Positions 43,096 through 52,322 are shown, numbered from the stretch's first letter. The stretch is 64,000 nucleotides of DNA from Actimicrobium sp047621665 (GCA_047621665.1 JBLHMB010000009.1:1-64000); one strand, 5' to 3'. The notes: generated from the letters alone by a model not told the origin. Made by a program: numbers and translations.

Positions 43096-45222
43096 TCACT
43101 GTGCCGTCAATCCGCGCCGTACCAGCAGCGGTTCAATCGTCGCATCGCGTCCGCGGAAATCACGGAACAGCTGCATCGCATCGACGCTGCCGCCGCGTGA
43201 CAGCAAGCTCTGGCGGAACCAGTCGCCATTCTTGCGGGTCAGGCCACCGTGTTCCTTGAACCAGTCGACCGTGTCGGCATCGAGCACTTCACTCCAGATG
43301 TAGGCGTAATACCCGGCGGAATAACCTCCTGCGAAGACATGCGAAAAGTAGCTGCTGCGGTAACGCGGTGGTACCGGTGCGTAATCGACACCGGCTTTTT
43401 TAAGCGCTGCGGCTTCGAACGCAATCACATCGGCCGGCATGTGCGCCACATCCAGTTGATGCCATTGCTGGTCGATCAGTGCCGCTTTTAAATACTCGGT
43501 GGTACGAAATCCTTCGTTGAAGGTGCGTGTGGCCAGTACCTTGTCGAGCAGCGCTTTGGGCATCGGTGCGCCGGTCTGGTAATGCTTCGCGTAATTGGCC
43601 AGCACTTCCGGCCAGACCGACCACATCTCGTTGACCTGCGACGGAAATTCGACGAAGTCGCGTGGCACGCTGGTGCCGCTGAAAGTCGGGTAGCGCACAT
43701 TCGACAGCATGCCATGCAGCGCGTGACCGAACTCATGGAAGGCGGTGGTGACTTCATCAAACGTCAGCAGGGTCGGCTCGCCGGCCGGCGGTTGCGGGAT
43801 GTTCAGATGGTTGCCGACGACCGGTTTGCTACCGAACAGGTCGGACTGGTCGACATAGCTGTTCATCCAGGCACCACCGCGCTTGCTGCTGCGGGCATAC
43901 ATGTCGGCCAGGAACAGCGCCAGCGGTTTGCCATCGGCATCGAAGACTTCGAAGACGCGCACACTCGGGTCGTACACCGGCAAGTCCTTGCGCTCCTTGA
44001 AGGTCAGGCCGTAGAGCTTGTTGGCAGCGAAGAACACGCCATTCTGCAGCACGCTCTCGAGTTCGAAGTAGGGCCGCAATTGGGTTTCGTCGAAATCGAA
44101 GCGGGCCTTGCGGACTTTTTCTGTGTAGAAGGTCCAGTCAGCAGCAGTCAGCTTGAAGCCGCCCTTTTCGGCATCGATGATTTGCTGGATCGCCTCGCCT
44201 TCGGCGCGCGCATTGGCGACGGCCGGTGGTGCCAGCCGGGCCAGCAACTGGTTCACGGCAGCGGGCGTCCTGGCGGTCTCTTCCTGCAGCACATAGGCGG
44301 CGTGGTTCGGATAGCCGAGCAGCGCTGCGCGTTCGGCGCGCAGGCTGCTCAGTTGCAGCACGATCGCGCGGTTATCGAATTCCCCGCCATGGCTGCCGCG
44401 ACTGGTCGAGGTGTCGTACAGGCGCTGGCGTAACGCCCTGTTGGTCAGTGACGACGCCGGTGGTTGGCCGGTCGTGTTGACCAGTGCCAGCACATATTTG
44501 CCATCAAGCCCGCGCACCTTGGCCGCAAGCGCTGCGGCAGCGATGGCGCCGTCGGACAAGCCGTCGAGTTCGGCGCGGCTATCGACCGTAATGGCCGATG
44601 CATTGATTTCATTGAGCACGTTCTGGCTGAAGGTGGTTGCCAGCGAAGCCAGTTGGCTATTCATATCGCGCAGCTTTTGCTGGCTGGCAGCAGGCAGTGG
44701 TGCACCGGCGCGCACGAAATCGGTGTGGCGTCGTTCCAGCAGACGCAGCGATTGCGGATCCAGCGCCAGCGTTGCGCGTTGTTCGTAGAGTTTGTCGATG
44801 CGGGCGTACAGCGCGCCATCGAGCAGGATTGTATCGCGGTGGGCCGACAGCTTCGGTGCCAGGTCGCGTTCGAGCGCCTGCATCACCGGATTGGTGTTGG
44901 TGCCGCTGAGATTGAAGAACACTTTCGAGACCCGGCTTAGCAAACGGCCCGAACGCTCCATCGTGACGACCGTGTTATCGAAGGTCGGCGCGGCCGGATT
45001 GTCGGCAATGACGCGGATTTCGACCAGTTGCTGACGCATGCCATCAGCGAAGGCGGGCGCGTAATCGGCATCCTTGATTCGGTCGAACGGCGGCAGTTGA
45101 TAGGGCAGGGTGCTGGCGGCGAAGAATGGATTGTCAGGGGTGATCGTCGGCAATGCTGGAGCAGCTTGACTGGACATGGAGAGCAGGCTTGTGGCCATTA
45201 TCAGGAACAGGTTTCGGGACAT
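43096..45222 (-). CDS. dcp: M3-family metallopeptidase, exported oligopeptidase/dipeptidyl carboxypeptidase
   Basis: 708 aa from ATG 45222. Signal sequence (LFLIMATSLLSMSSQAAP) places it in the periplasm. The zinc motif reads FHEFGHALHGML, followed by the third ligand Glu region (DFVEFPSQVNEMW), and FSHVFAGGYSAGYYAYIWSEVLDAD is the substrate-binding block of M3 peptidases. It trims short peptides, probably by removing C-terminal dipeptides. Flanked on both sides by copies of a 30-37-bp palindromic repeat. Confidence 0.88.
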   Translation of the reverse strand: MSRNLFLIMATSLLSMSSQAAPALPTITPDNPFFAASTLPYQLPPFDRIKDADYAPAFADGMRQQLVEIRVIADNPAAPTFDNTVVTMERSGRLLSRVSKVFFNLSGTNTNPVMQALERDLAPKLSAHRDTILLDGALYARIDKLYEQRATLALDPQSLRLLERRHTDFVRAGAPLPAASQQKLRDMNSQLASLATTFSQNVLNEINASAITVDSRAELDGLSDGAIAAAALAAKVRGLDGKYVLALVNTTGQPPASSLTNRALRQRLYDTSTSRGSHGGEFDNRAIVLQLSSLRAERAALLGYPNHAAYVLQEETARTPAAVNQLLARLAPPAVANARAEGEAIQQIIDAEKGGFKLTAADWTFYTEKVRKARFDFDETQLRPYFELESVLQNGVFFAANKLYGLTFKERKDLPVYDPSVRVFEVFDADGKPLALFLADMYARSSKRGGAWMNSYVDQSDLFGSKPVVGNHLNIPQPPAGEPTLLTFDEVTTAFHEFGHALHGMLSNVRYPTFSGTSVPRDFVEFPSQVNEMWSVWPEVLANYAKHYQTGAPMPKALLDKVLATRTFNEGFRTTEYLKAALIDQQWHQLDVAHMPADVIAFEAAALKKAGVDYAPVPPRYRSSYFSHVFAGGYSAGYYAYIWSEVLDADTVDWFKEHGGLTRKNGDWFRQSLLSRGGSVDAMQLFRDFRGRDATIEPLLVRRGLTAQ

Positions 45223-45327
45223 GGTGGGGTCATGGGTGAGGGGTGGGCAGTCGGGTGAGATGCTGCGAAGGATCATAGCATCGGGATTGATACGGGACGG
45301 CGGGGGTAAATCGGCCTCCCGGACAGG

Positions 45328-45358
45328 GCGCAATAACCGCAGGACATTGCACCGGATG
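45328..45358. repeat. Copy B of the palindromic repeat
   Basis: GCGCAATAACCGCAGG followed by ACATTGCACCGGATG matches the right two-thirds of copy A with about three differences. It lies upstream of the dcp gene on the other side from copy A. The remainder of 45223-45653 holds no gene; it should contain promoters for the two divergent genes. Confidence 0.65.
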
Positions 45359-45653
45359 GACTGACTGTAGCCGCTAATGCTGTTTGTCCGGCATCGTCGT
45401 GTACCAACTTATCATGGGCCGCCGATATGTCTCCGCAATAAGTTGTCACTCTGGGAAAGTGACAGACATATTGGCAGCAGGCTCAATATACTCCCGCTGG
45501 AATTCGATCGCGGTACTGCACCCGGCAGCACCATTCGCCTTAAAACTGTTCAGCGCTGCGATGTTGCGCGCAGCAATTGGACGACTTTTTTGCAAGTTGG
45601 CGAGGCATTGAGTTGATGAATTGGTCTTTAGGAATGTGTCAGGAGCGGTACTT

Positions 45654-47264
45654 GTGAAACTTGGAAGAAATGAAGCGTGTCCATGCGGAAGTGGCAAAAA
45701 ATACAAGACATGTTGCATGGAAAAATCAGCGTCGAACCCGCGACCGGTTCCCGGTTTTATCAAGGCGCAAGCGCCGACATCGGTCCGATTGAATCAGCTT
45801 GTCGATCTGTTTAATGCCGGGCGCCACATTGAACTGGAGCGCCAGACGCGCTCGTTAATTCAGCAATATCCGGAGTCCGGATTTGTCTGGAAAATGCTGG
45901 GTGCTTCTCTTGTGGTGCAAGGAAAAAATGCGCTGCAAGTCACGAAGAAAGCCGCCGTCCTTTTGCCGGACGATGCCGAAGTGCATAACAATTATGGCAA
46001 TGCTTTGCTAGACCTCGGACAATGCGATGAGGCCGTCGTCAGCTACCGCAGGGCGCTGCGTATCAAACCCGATTTTGTCGAAGCACACAACAATTTGGGC
46101 AATGCATTGCGGGACCGCGGACAAGTCGATGAGGCCGTGGCAAGCTACCTCAGAGCGCTGGAGATCAATCCCGGGTATGCCGATGCCTATAACAACCTGG
46201 GCAATGCACGGCGAGACCTCGGGCAACTCGATGAGGCGGTAGCAAGTTATCGCAGGGCGCTGGAGCGCAATCCTCATCGCATCGAAGCGCACCGCAACCT
46301 GGGCAATGCTCTGAGGGACCTCGGGCAATTCGAGGAGGCGGTGGCCAGTCACCGTCGGGTGCTGGAGTCTTTGCCGCGGGACGCCGACGCGCACAACGCC
46401 CTGTCCATTGCCCTGAAAGACTTCGGGCAATTCGGGCTGTCCCTGGACAGCGTACGTCAGGCGGTGGCGCTGAAACTCCAGCAGCATCGCAGTCGTGCGG
46501 AAGCGCCATCGGACGTGTTGTTTGACCGGCACCGGCCCAAGGCGCCCATGCCGGTCACCAAAGCCAGGGAAACCCTGGACATCATCAAGGCACGTTTTGA
46601 GACTGGCGCTATTCCCTGGTGCCTGTTCGCAGGTACGTTGCTAGGCGTATTTCGGGATGGTGATCTATTGCCTTACGATAAGGACGTTGACATCGCGCTG
46701 CCCTGCACGGTGGACCGTCAGCAGCTCACACAATTGCTGACAGCCGATGGTGAATTCCAACTCTCCAACCGATTTAGCGGGGGGGTGCGCGACGCCCATA
46801 TCTACGACATGTTGTTTGTGCATACGCGCCATCATATCGGCGTGGATTTATTTTTCTGGCATCCCGATGGCGAGGATCACTTTCTGGTGGGCCCGGATCA
46901 TCCGCGGCAACCAGTTTTGTCCAGGATTGACCGGTTTGACCTTGGCGTCCGGGACTGGAGAGGGTCGCCGTGGCCGATCCCGGTGCAGAGTGAGCGCTAT
47001 TTTCGTAATGTCTACGGCGATTGCTGGCAGCAACCCGATCCCTATTACGACACCATCGTTTCAAGTCCCTCGCGCATTGCAGCGTCCATGCCGGTTGTGC
47101 TGTGTTACGGGTATGAAAAACTGTTTAGTCATTTTAGAGAGCGTAACTGGCAGGCCACCATTGCCTACTGCACGCAGTTGCAAAAGCGTGTGGTCGACCC
47201 CTTGGTCGAGGAAGTCGCAGGATGGGCGCAACAGCAGTTATCCCAGGTGGAAACGGCATGCTGA
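45654..47264 (+). CDS. SEC-C / TPR / LicD-family fusion protein
   Basis: 536 aa from GTG 45654, eight bases after AGGAG; this starts the protein exactly at the zinc-binding SEC-C motif KLGRNEACPCGSGKKYKTCC (Cys9, 11, 20, 21). About six TPRs follow (for example EAHNNLGNALRDRGQVDEAVASY). From about residue 310 comes a LicD/fukutin-type domain with PWCLFAGTLLGVFRDGDLLPYDKDVDIALP, including the Asp motif for metal binding. LicD proteins transfer phosphocholine or other phospho-alcohols from CDP-activated donors onto glycans. The next gene, overlapping by seven bases, could make such a donor. Confidence 0.8.
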   Translation: MKLGRNEACPCGSGKKYKTCCMEKSASNPRPVPGFIKAQAPTSVRLNQLVDLFNAGRHIELERQTRSLIQQYPESGFVWKMLGASLVVQGKNALQVTKKAAVLLPDDAEVHNNYGNALLDLGQCDEAVVSYRRALRIKPDFVEAHNNLGNALRDRGQVDEAVASYLRALEINPGYADAYNNLGNARRDLGQLDEAVASYRRALERNPHRIEAHRNLGNALRDLGQFEEAVASHRRVLESLPRDADAHNALSIALKDFGQFGLSLDSVRQAVALKLQQHRSRAEAPSDVLFDRHRPKAPMPVTKARETLDIIKARFETGAIPWCLFAGTLLGVFRDGDLLPYDKDVDIALPCTVDRQQLTQLLTADGEFQLSNRFSGGVRDAHIYDMLFVHTRHHIGVDLFFWHPDGEDHFLVGPDHPRQPVLSRIDRFDLGVRDWRGSPWPIPVQSERYFRNVYGDCWQQPDPYYDTIVSSPSRIAASMPVVLCYGYEKLFSHFRERNWQATIAYCTQLQKRVVDPLVEEVAGWAQQQLSQVETAC

Positions 47265-47917
47265 TCGGCGACCTCACCATCGTCATTCCCGCTGCAGGGT
47301 GCGGACAGCGGCTGGGGCTTGGTCCCAAGGCCTTGTTGCAATTAGGCGGTGGCTCCCTGTTGGAGTGGGTCAGTCGCAAGGCCAGGACGGTCGCAGCAGA
47401 AGTCATCGTGGCAGCGCCGCACGACGACATCAACCTGTGGTCGCAACATTGCCCGGGGTGCCGGGTCATTGCGGGCGGGTCAAGCCACCTTGCCTCCATG
47501 ACGAAACTCATTGAGGCAGCGACGCAACCATGGGTGATGAACTTGAGTGTATCGACGCCATTTGTATCGACAAGTCTGATGCGCCGTGTTGTCGAGGCAG
47601 CCAGACCTGACGGCATCGCCGGGACATTTCTTCCCATGGATATGCCTGTCGCCCACATGAAGGACAGCGTGATATCGGCTTTGTCTCCCGGGCGTTCATG
47701 CGCCGTGGCACAAGGGCCGAACGCCTATCGTCGCGACGACCTGCTGGAACTGATCCGGTCCGCTGATACCGACGACTGGCAGCGACAATCTTTTCTGGAG
47801 ATTGCCATGCATCACGGCTTCAGGATCAACATGGTCGTCGGTAAAAAAGAGAACATGAAAATTACCCATCCTGAGGACTGGGTACTGGCGCAACATTTGC
47901 AGAGCCTGTTGGATTGA
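47258..47917 (+). CDS. IspD/LicC-like nucleotidyltransferase
   Basis: 219 aa from ATG 47258 with AGGTGG upstream. The N-terminal nucleotide-binding loop reads VIPAAGCGQRLGLGPKALLQLGG, typical of MobA/IspD/LicC-type enzymes; the C-terminal MKITHPEDWVLAQ matches the IspD family end (KIT-PED). It presumably makes a CDP-linked alcohol. Overlap with the LicD-like gene argues that the product is the donor for that transferase. A true housekeeping IspD is less likely because IspF is not adjacent and the substrate region differs. Confidence 0.72.
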   Translation: MLIGDLTIVIPAAGCGQRLGLGPKALLQLGGGSLLEWVSRKARTVAAEVIVAAPHDDINLWSQHCPGCRVIAGGSSHLASMTKLIEAATQPWVMNLSVSTPFVSTSLMRRVVEAARPDGIAGTFLPMDMPVAHMKDSVISALSPGRSCAVAQGPNAYRRDDLLELIRSADTDDWQRQSFLEIAMHHGFRINMVVGKKENMKITHPEDWVLAQHLQSLLD

Positions 47918-47938
47918 GCTCCGGACAACTGGTCATCA

Positions 47939-48005
47939 ATTCGCTTGCAAGCGAATCCCGTCAGGCAGGCCGATCGCGGGGAATCAGACACCTCTGATTC
48001 CCCGC
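47939..48005. terminator. Two strong hairpins between convergent genes, probable bidirectional terminator
   Basis: A perfect 18-bp palindrome ATTCGCTTGCAAGCGAAT (47939-47956) is followed by a 13-bp stem with 4-nt loop: GCGGGGAATCAGA (47976-47988) and TCTGATTCCCCGC (47993-48005). Neither has a clear T tract on the plus strand. The stretch to 48139 otherwise contains only the diverged palindrome copy C. Confidence 0.6.
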
Positions 48006-48066
48006 CTGGCGCCGATTTTTGTTAGCTACCTCGATGCGTAACGGGTCAACTACACTGGATTTTCCC

Positions 48067-48096
48067 GGGGTGCAGTGCCCTTCGGTTATTGCACTC
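48067..48096. repeat. Copy C of the palindromic repeat, inverted and diverged
   Basis: GGGGTGCAGTGCCCTTCGG followed by TTATTGCACTC is the reverse complement of the copy A core with several changes (shared GTGCAATA, AGGGCA and TGCACC). It lies between the nucleotidyltransferase gene and the convergent membrane protein gene. Confidence 0.5.
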
Positions 48097-48139
48097 TACG
48101 ATTTTGTTGCTGGCAAACCGGCAAATCCTCGTCGGCTGC

Positions 48140-48640
48140 TCACTCCCGCCGCTGATAAGACAACCGCAACAACACCAGCGCCAATACCGAAAAAATCCAG
48201 TAATCCACCGGTGCACCCATGGCCCAGTGCTTGTGCCAGGTCACATTGACCGGATCGAATCTGGCCAGACCGAAGGCCGGGTTGAGGACGAACCAGAGGA
48301 AATCTTCGCTGATCCAGAACAGCATCACGCACGCCGCTACGCGTGCCTCTGCGCGCCACGACCAGTGGCCGACGAACAGCAGCGGGAAATGGAAGAACAG
48401 GATGATGAACGGGAAAACCCAGGCGTGATAACCCGTCATCGCACGGCCGCCCCAGAACAGATCAAGTAGCCAGTGATGTTCAATGCGCCAGGTGGGCAAG
48501 TTGATGCCCCAGCCGGCGCCACCTTCGATCTGGATTTCGGTTTGCGCAAAAAACAGCGCGAGCAGGAACACCCAGACAACGGTCAGCAGGATATGCAGCG
48601 GGCGGCTGGTCAGGTGGGTCAGACGGGTGATGCGGGTCAT
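48140..48640 (-). CDS. Small integral membrane protein of unknown function
   Basis: 166 aa from ATG 48640, overlapping the stop of the upstream glycosyltransferase (ATGA). Four or five hydrophobic helices (PLHILLTVVWVFLLALFF, AWVFPFIILFFHFPLLFVG, VAACVMLFWISEDFLWFVL, YWIFSVLALVLLRL) with conserved-looking His/Trp/Glu residues in loops (WRIEHHWLLDLFWGG, NVTWHKHWAMG). No family recognised. Coupling with the glycosyltransferase suggests a role in the same lipid or envelope process. Confidence 0.6.
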   Translation of the reverse strand: MTRITRLTHLTSRPLHILLTVVWVFLLALFFAQTEIQIEGGAGWGINLPTWRIEHHWLLDLFWGGRAMTGYHAWVFPFIILFFHFPLLFVGHWSWRAEARVAACVMLFWISEDFLWFVLNPAFGLARFDPVNVTWHKHWAMGAPVDYWIFSVLALVLLRLSYQRRE

Positions 48641-49770
48641 TGGCAATGTTCCAGTACGGTATGCAGGACAGTGCGAGCGGCGTCGGGACGTCCGAGCGCA
48701 CGGGCCTTGGTAGCCATGTCGGCCAATTTATCGGGATGGGTCATCAGAGTGCCGATCCGGTAATCCAGTGTGACTGCATCGATGGCTTTTAATGCGACAC
48801 CCTGTTCCAGCAGAAAGTCGGCATTGCGTTCTTCCTGTCCCGGAATCGGTGTATTGACGATCATCGGCAAGCCCATCGCCAGGCATTCCGAGGTCGTCAG
48901 TCCGCCCGGTTTGGTGATGGCCAGATCGGCGCAGGCCATCAATTGGTCGACCTGGTCGGTGTAGCCCAGTGCCAGCAGGCGCTGCGGGTAGCGGATTACC
49001 AATGCCTGCAACGCCTGCAAGGCCGGCAGGTTTTTGCCCGCCAGGACAATGAGCTGGAAGTCGTATGGCAACGCCAGCAAGCGCAGCGCAATGGCATCGA
49101 GCTTGCCCAGTCCGGCACCACCGCCCATGAGCAGGATGGTGCGGCGTTGCGGGTCGAGGCCGAAGCGGGCTGCACACGCGGCGCGTGTACCGGGTTGCCG
49201 GAAGGTCGGCATGACGGGAATCCCGGTGACATGAATACTGGCCCGGTCGATGCCGAGCGCCGCCAGCCGAAAGGCCACTTCGTCGGTGGCGACAAAGTAG
49301 CCCGTGATGTGCTCGTGCACCCACATCCGGTGCAGATCAAAGTCGGTGACCTGAATCCACACCGGACAGGTCACGCTGCCATTGCTGCGCAAGCGCGCCA
49401 GCAGTTCAGCCGGCAGAAAGTGGGTGCAGATGATGGCATCCGGTTGCCAGGCCGCGATTTCCCGGCGCAGGCTGTGGGTACTCATGCGCTCGATAGCGCG
49501 GCGGATTTTTTGCAGCGAGCCATCCGGCTGCGCGTCATTGGTGAGCTGGTAAAGATAGCCCCATAGCGCCGGGTGTCGATCGACCAGCTTGATGTAGAAA
49601 TCCGTGTACACCTTGCGGAATGCTGTCGAGACGAACTGCATCGCATCAAGATGGCGGGCGCTAACCGGCTCTTCCTCCAGTCCGGCCTGCGCACGCAGTG
49701 CCTCGGCAGCGCGCAGGTGACCGGAACCGGCCGAGACGCTCAGTAGCAAAATTCGTTTGGGCGCAACCAT
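48637..49770 (-). CDS. MGDG synthase/MurG-like glycosyltransferase (GT28)
   Basis: 377 aa. N-terminal domain begins KRILLLSVSAGSGHLRAAEALRA, the MGDG-synthase signature, with WQPDAIICTHFLPA and VTDFDLHRMWVHEHITGYFVATDE. The C-terminal half carries MGGGAGLGKLDAI and the donor-binding KPGGLTTSECLAMGLPMIV. Relatives glycosylate diacylglycerol to make glycolipids. It is the middle gene of a three-gene leftward operon (3 bp after the upstream gene, 4-bp overlap with the downstream one), implying envelope lipid glycosylation. Confidence 0.82.
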   Translation of the reverse strand: MVAPKRILLLSVSAGSGHLRAAEALRAQAGLEEEPVSARHLDAMQFVSTAFRKVYTDFYIKLVDRHPALWGYLYQLTNDAQPDGSLQKIRRAIERMSTHSLRREIAAWQPDAIICTHFLPAELLARLRSNGSVTCPVWIQVTDFDLHRMWVHEHITGYFVATDEVAFRLAALGIDRASIHVTGIPVMPTFRQPGTRAACAARFGLDPQRRTILLMGGGAGLGKLDAIALRLLALPYDFQLIVLAGKNLPALQALQALVIRYPQRLLALGYTDQVDQLMACADLAITKPGGLTTSECLAMGLPMIVNTPIPGQEERNADFLLEQGVALKAIDAVTLDYRIGTLMTHPDKLADMATKARALGRPDAARTVLHTVLEHCQ

Positions 49771-49773
49771 GCG

Positions 49774-50124
49774 CTACAGGATGTCGTCGTTGGAAGCGCT
49801 CAGGTCGCCGAGGTCGCCAAACAGCGAGAGCCGGGTTTCCTTGCGGTCCAGCACTTTGCGCTGGGCTTTTTCAGGCAGGTCGGTGAGCATGATCACGTGC
49901 TTCTGGATCAGGACATCGACCAGATCCTCGACGACGCGGATCATTGCATTATCCAGCGTCGCCAAGGTGGCAAGCGCGTCGCGCGCCACCGTCGTCGCAC
50001 CGTCGATAGCCAGGAAAGCCAGCACATCGGGATGGTCGGAAAACAGTCGTTCGGACCCGGCGGCAGGGGCATCGCGGAACAGGGCGATCACGCTGCCGTC
50101 ACTGTCGCGTTGGATATAGGGCAT
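49774..50124 (-). CDS. Conserved hypothetical protein, first gene of the glycosyltransferase operon
   Basis: 116 aa, starting MPYIQRDSDGSVIALF. Mostly helical, acidic, no signal peptide. Similar proteins in betaproteobacteria carry a misleading 'tryptophan synthase beta-like' label; none of the catalytic features of that enzyme are present. It ends three bases before the glycosyltransferase start. Function unknown. Confidence 0.6.
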   Translation of the reverse strand: MPYIQRDSDGSVIALFRDAPAAGSERLFSDHPDVLAFLAIDGATTVARDALATLATLDNAMIRVVEDLVDVLIQKHVIMLTDLPEKAQRKVLDRKETRLSLFGDLGDLSASNDDIL

Positions 50125-50219
50125 GGCAAGCCGTTCAGGTGGGTTGGTCGAAATGACAATGGCTATTCCAAAAGCAGTGTGTTAAAAAAGTCCACTGATG
50201 TTTTCAGAGATCGCTGTCC

Positions 50220-50864
50220 ATGCTTTTGTTGCTCTCGAACTGCGCCGTTATCATAGCCAAGTTTCATGACATCCTCATGGAAAAAGGCCCGTTGCTGCAA
50301 CCTGATTGCGTGCCGGCATTGTGGCCGTTGCTGGCCTGCGGTGAGCCTGCGCTGCTGTTGCTTGATCTTGACTTGCCGTCGCTGGACGTGGCGGCTACGC
50401 TGGCCGAACTGCGCCAGCGTGCGCCAGCCTGCAAAATCCTGGTGCTCCGTGAAACGTTTTCGACCCAAGCCGAACTGGCGCTGCTCGGTGCTGGCGTGGC
50501 CGGTTGCTGCAGTGCAGGCCTGGTGCGCGAAACCGTGCTGCGTATCGTTGACATGGTGCAGGACGGTGGCGTCTGGATTTCGCAGGCGGTGATGCCGCTG
50601 TTATTGCGCCAGATGCAGTTGCGCGGCACCCTGTCGGCACCGGTCGCAGTCACGCCGGAACCGGCCACGAACGTGCGGCTGAAAATCCTGACGCCGCGTG
50701 AACGGCAGATCGCCGGTCTGGTAGGCGGTGGTGCCAGCAACAAGCTCATTGCGCGTGAACTGAGTATCACCGACCGGACCGTGAAGGCCCATCTGAGCGC
50801 GATTTTTCACAAGCTCGGTTTGCCGGATCGCTTGCATCTGGCGTTATTCGTGACCGGAAAATAG
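50220..50864 (+). CDS. LuxR/NarL-type response-regulator-like transcription factor
   Basis: 214 aa. The C-terminal LuxR helix-turn-helix is clear (LTPRERQIAGLVGGGASNKLIARELSITDRTVKAHLSAIFHKLGL). The N-terminal receiver-like domain keeps one Asp in LLLLDLDLPSLD but lacks a clear acidic pair at the start and the usual late Lys motif, so phosphorylation is doubtful. No sensor kinase gene is adjacent. The start lies in a 95-bp gap divergent from the glycosyltransferase operon. Confidence 0.8.
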   Translation: MLLLLSNCAVIIAKFHDILMEKGPLLQPDCVPALWPLLACGEPALLLLDLDLPSLDVAATLAELRQRAPACKILVLRETFSTQAELALLGAGVAGCCSAGLVRETVLRIVDMVQDGGVWISQAVMPLLLRQMQLRGTLSAPVAVTPEPATNVRLKILTPRERQIAGLVGGGASNKLIARELSITDRTVKAHLSAIFHKLGLPDRLHLALFVTGK

Positions 50865-50884
50865 CGTTTCTCGTGATCAGCGTT

Positions 50885-52000
50885 TTATGCGGGCAGCACG
50901 CGCCGGTGCGGCGCAAAGAAGGTCCACATCATCCGGCTGGCATCAGGTCCCCGGCTTTCGTTGAACGGCAAGGCCTGGTCGCCGCCGCTCCACGCATGCT
51001 GGAGCTGGTGGATTTCACACAGGCGTAACAGGGTTTTTTTACCAACCCGGTAATCGAGCACATCGACGCCATGGGCCGCATGTGCACTGCGTCCGGCGGC
51101 ACGGTAGACGCGCGGCTGCCGGTGCTCGGTGGTCAGGCCATTGAGTTCGCAGAACTGCTGCTCAAGCTGATGAAAATTAATCGGTCGCACGACGTTGTCA
51201 CGCTGGCCATGGATCACGATCGCCGGCATCGCCGGGAACGGACCTGGACGGGAATCCGTGATGGCCCGGATGGCTGAGCCCACCTGTTTCAGACCTCCGC
51301 GCTGCATCACACCGTAGGCACCCAGCGTCGTACTGGCTGCGCCGAATACCGGTGCCGAATGCAAGCCGACTGCCGCGATGAGTTCCGGATGGCGCAGCGC
51401 CAGGATATGGGCCATCGCTGCGCCAGCCGACAGCCCGGCCACATACACGCGCTGCGGATCGAAGCCCTGCCGTGCCACGACCCGCCGGATGATGGCCGCA
51501 ATGAGCAGGATCTCGCCATGACCGGCCTGAACTTCCTTGTGAAACCAGGGCCAGCAGCGGTTGCGTTGCGCCCGCGTTGATTGTTGCGGATAGAGCACGC
51601 CGAAGCCCTTGCTTTCACCCAGCGCATTCATGCGCGTGCCCTGTGCAAAATCGACGGCACCCTGTTCGCAACCATGCAGCATGACCACGAGCGGCAGCGT
51701 TGCATCAGCCTGCATGCCGGCCGGTCGGTACAGCCAGTACTCCATACGCTTGCCGCTGACGATCCCGCTGGCGACATCGTCAGCGCCGGCGATGAAGGTC
51801 GAGCGTCCCCAGATGCCACCGCCCGGCGGGCGCAGGACGGACGGTCTTGCAACGGATTTCTCCGGTGATTTTTTGACCGTTGTTGCTGCTGGAATGACGA
51901 CATTGAGCAAGCTCCTGACGAGTTTGCGCGTTTGCTTGCGCCGTACGCTGCCGAGTTTGCGGGTGCCGCTCAGCCAGAGACTTTTGAAAATATTTACCAT
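50885..52000 (-). CDS. PHB depolymerase-family esterase (LpqC-like)
   Basis: 371 aa from ATG 52000 (a longer frame to 52123 lacks support). Alpha/beta hydrolase: LPLVVMLHGCEQGAVDFAQGT supplies the oxyanion loop, GLSAGAAMAHILA is the nucleophile elbow, Asp is in IVIHGQRDNVVRP, and His in LQHAWSGGD. The family includes short-chain polyhydroxyalkanoate depolymerases and feruloyl-type esterases. There is no obvious signal peptide; the N-terminal 45 residues are Arg/Lys-rich. Actual substrate unknown. Confidence 0.8.
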   Translation of the reverse strand: MVNIFKSLWLSGTRKLGSVRRKQTRKLVRSLLNVVIPAATTVKKSPEKSVARPSVLRPPGGGIWGRSTFIAGADDVASGIVSGKRMEYWLYRPAGMQADATLPLVVMLHGCEQGAVDFAQGTRMNALGESKGFGVLYPQQSTRAQRNRCWPWFHKEVQAGHGEILLIAAIIRRVVARQGFDPQRVYVAGLSAGAAMAHILALRHPELIAAVGLHSAPVFGAASTTLGAYGVMQRGGLKQVGSAIRAITDSRPGPFPAMPAIVIHGQRDNVVRPINFHQLEQQFCELNGLTTEHRQPRVYRAAGRSAHAAHGVDVLDYRVGKKTLLRLCEIHQLQHAWSGGDQALPFNESRGPDASRMMWTFFAPHRRVLPA

Positions 52001-52322
52001 AGATAGGTCCGGGATAGAGAGCGCTCGAACCGGCGCTTCGTCGCGATGGGGTGCGAGGGTCTGCCGCCCCGCAGTGTCCTGAGCATAAATAATAGGGGCC
52101 GTATGTTCAGTTGGATAGCGCACTTAGGAACGGCGCTATGCGTGCTGAATATTACCGCATAAACACAACCAATAGTTAATTAAAGAAACTACAACGCGTC
52201 AATTTTTTTTTGGGGTAAAGTTTTCGCGGGAAATTAGAGCTTACCCAAAATGCCTCTGGCACATTATCAGGGCGGGTTCAGGGGGGGCTTTCTGTCAACC
52301 ATTACAAGTCAAGGATGAGTCG
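52001..52322. other. Intergenic region, divergent promoters
   Basis: 322 bp between the esterase and the peroxidase gene. The centre (52140-52230) is AT-rich with a run of T residues, as expected for promoters. No gene, tRNA or terminator is recognised. A clear AAGGATGAG precedes the peroxidase ATG. Confidence 0.5.
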
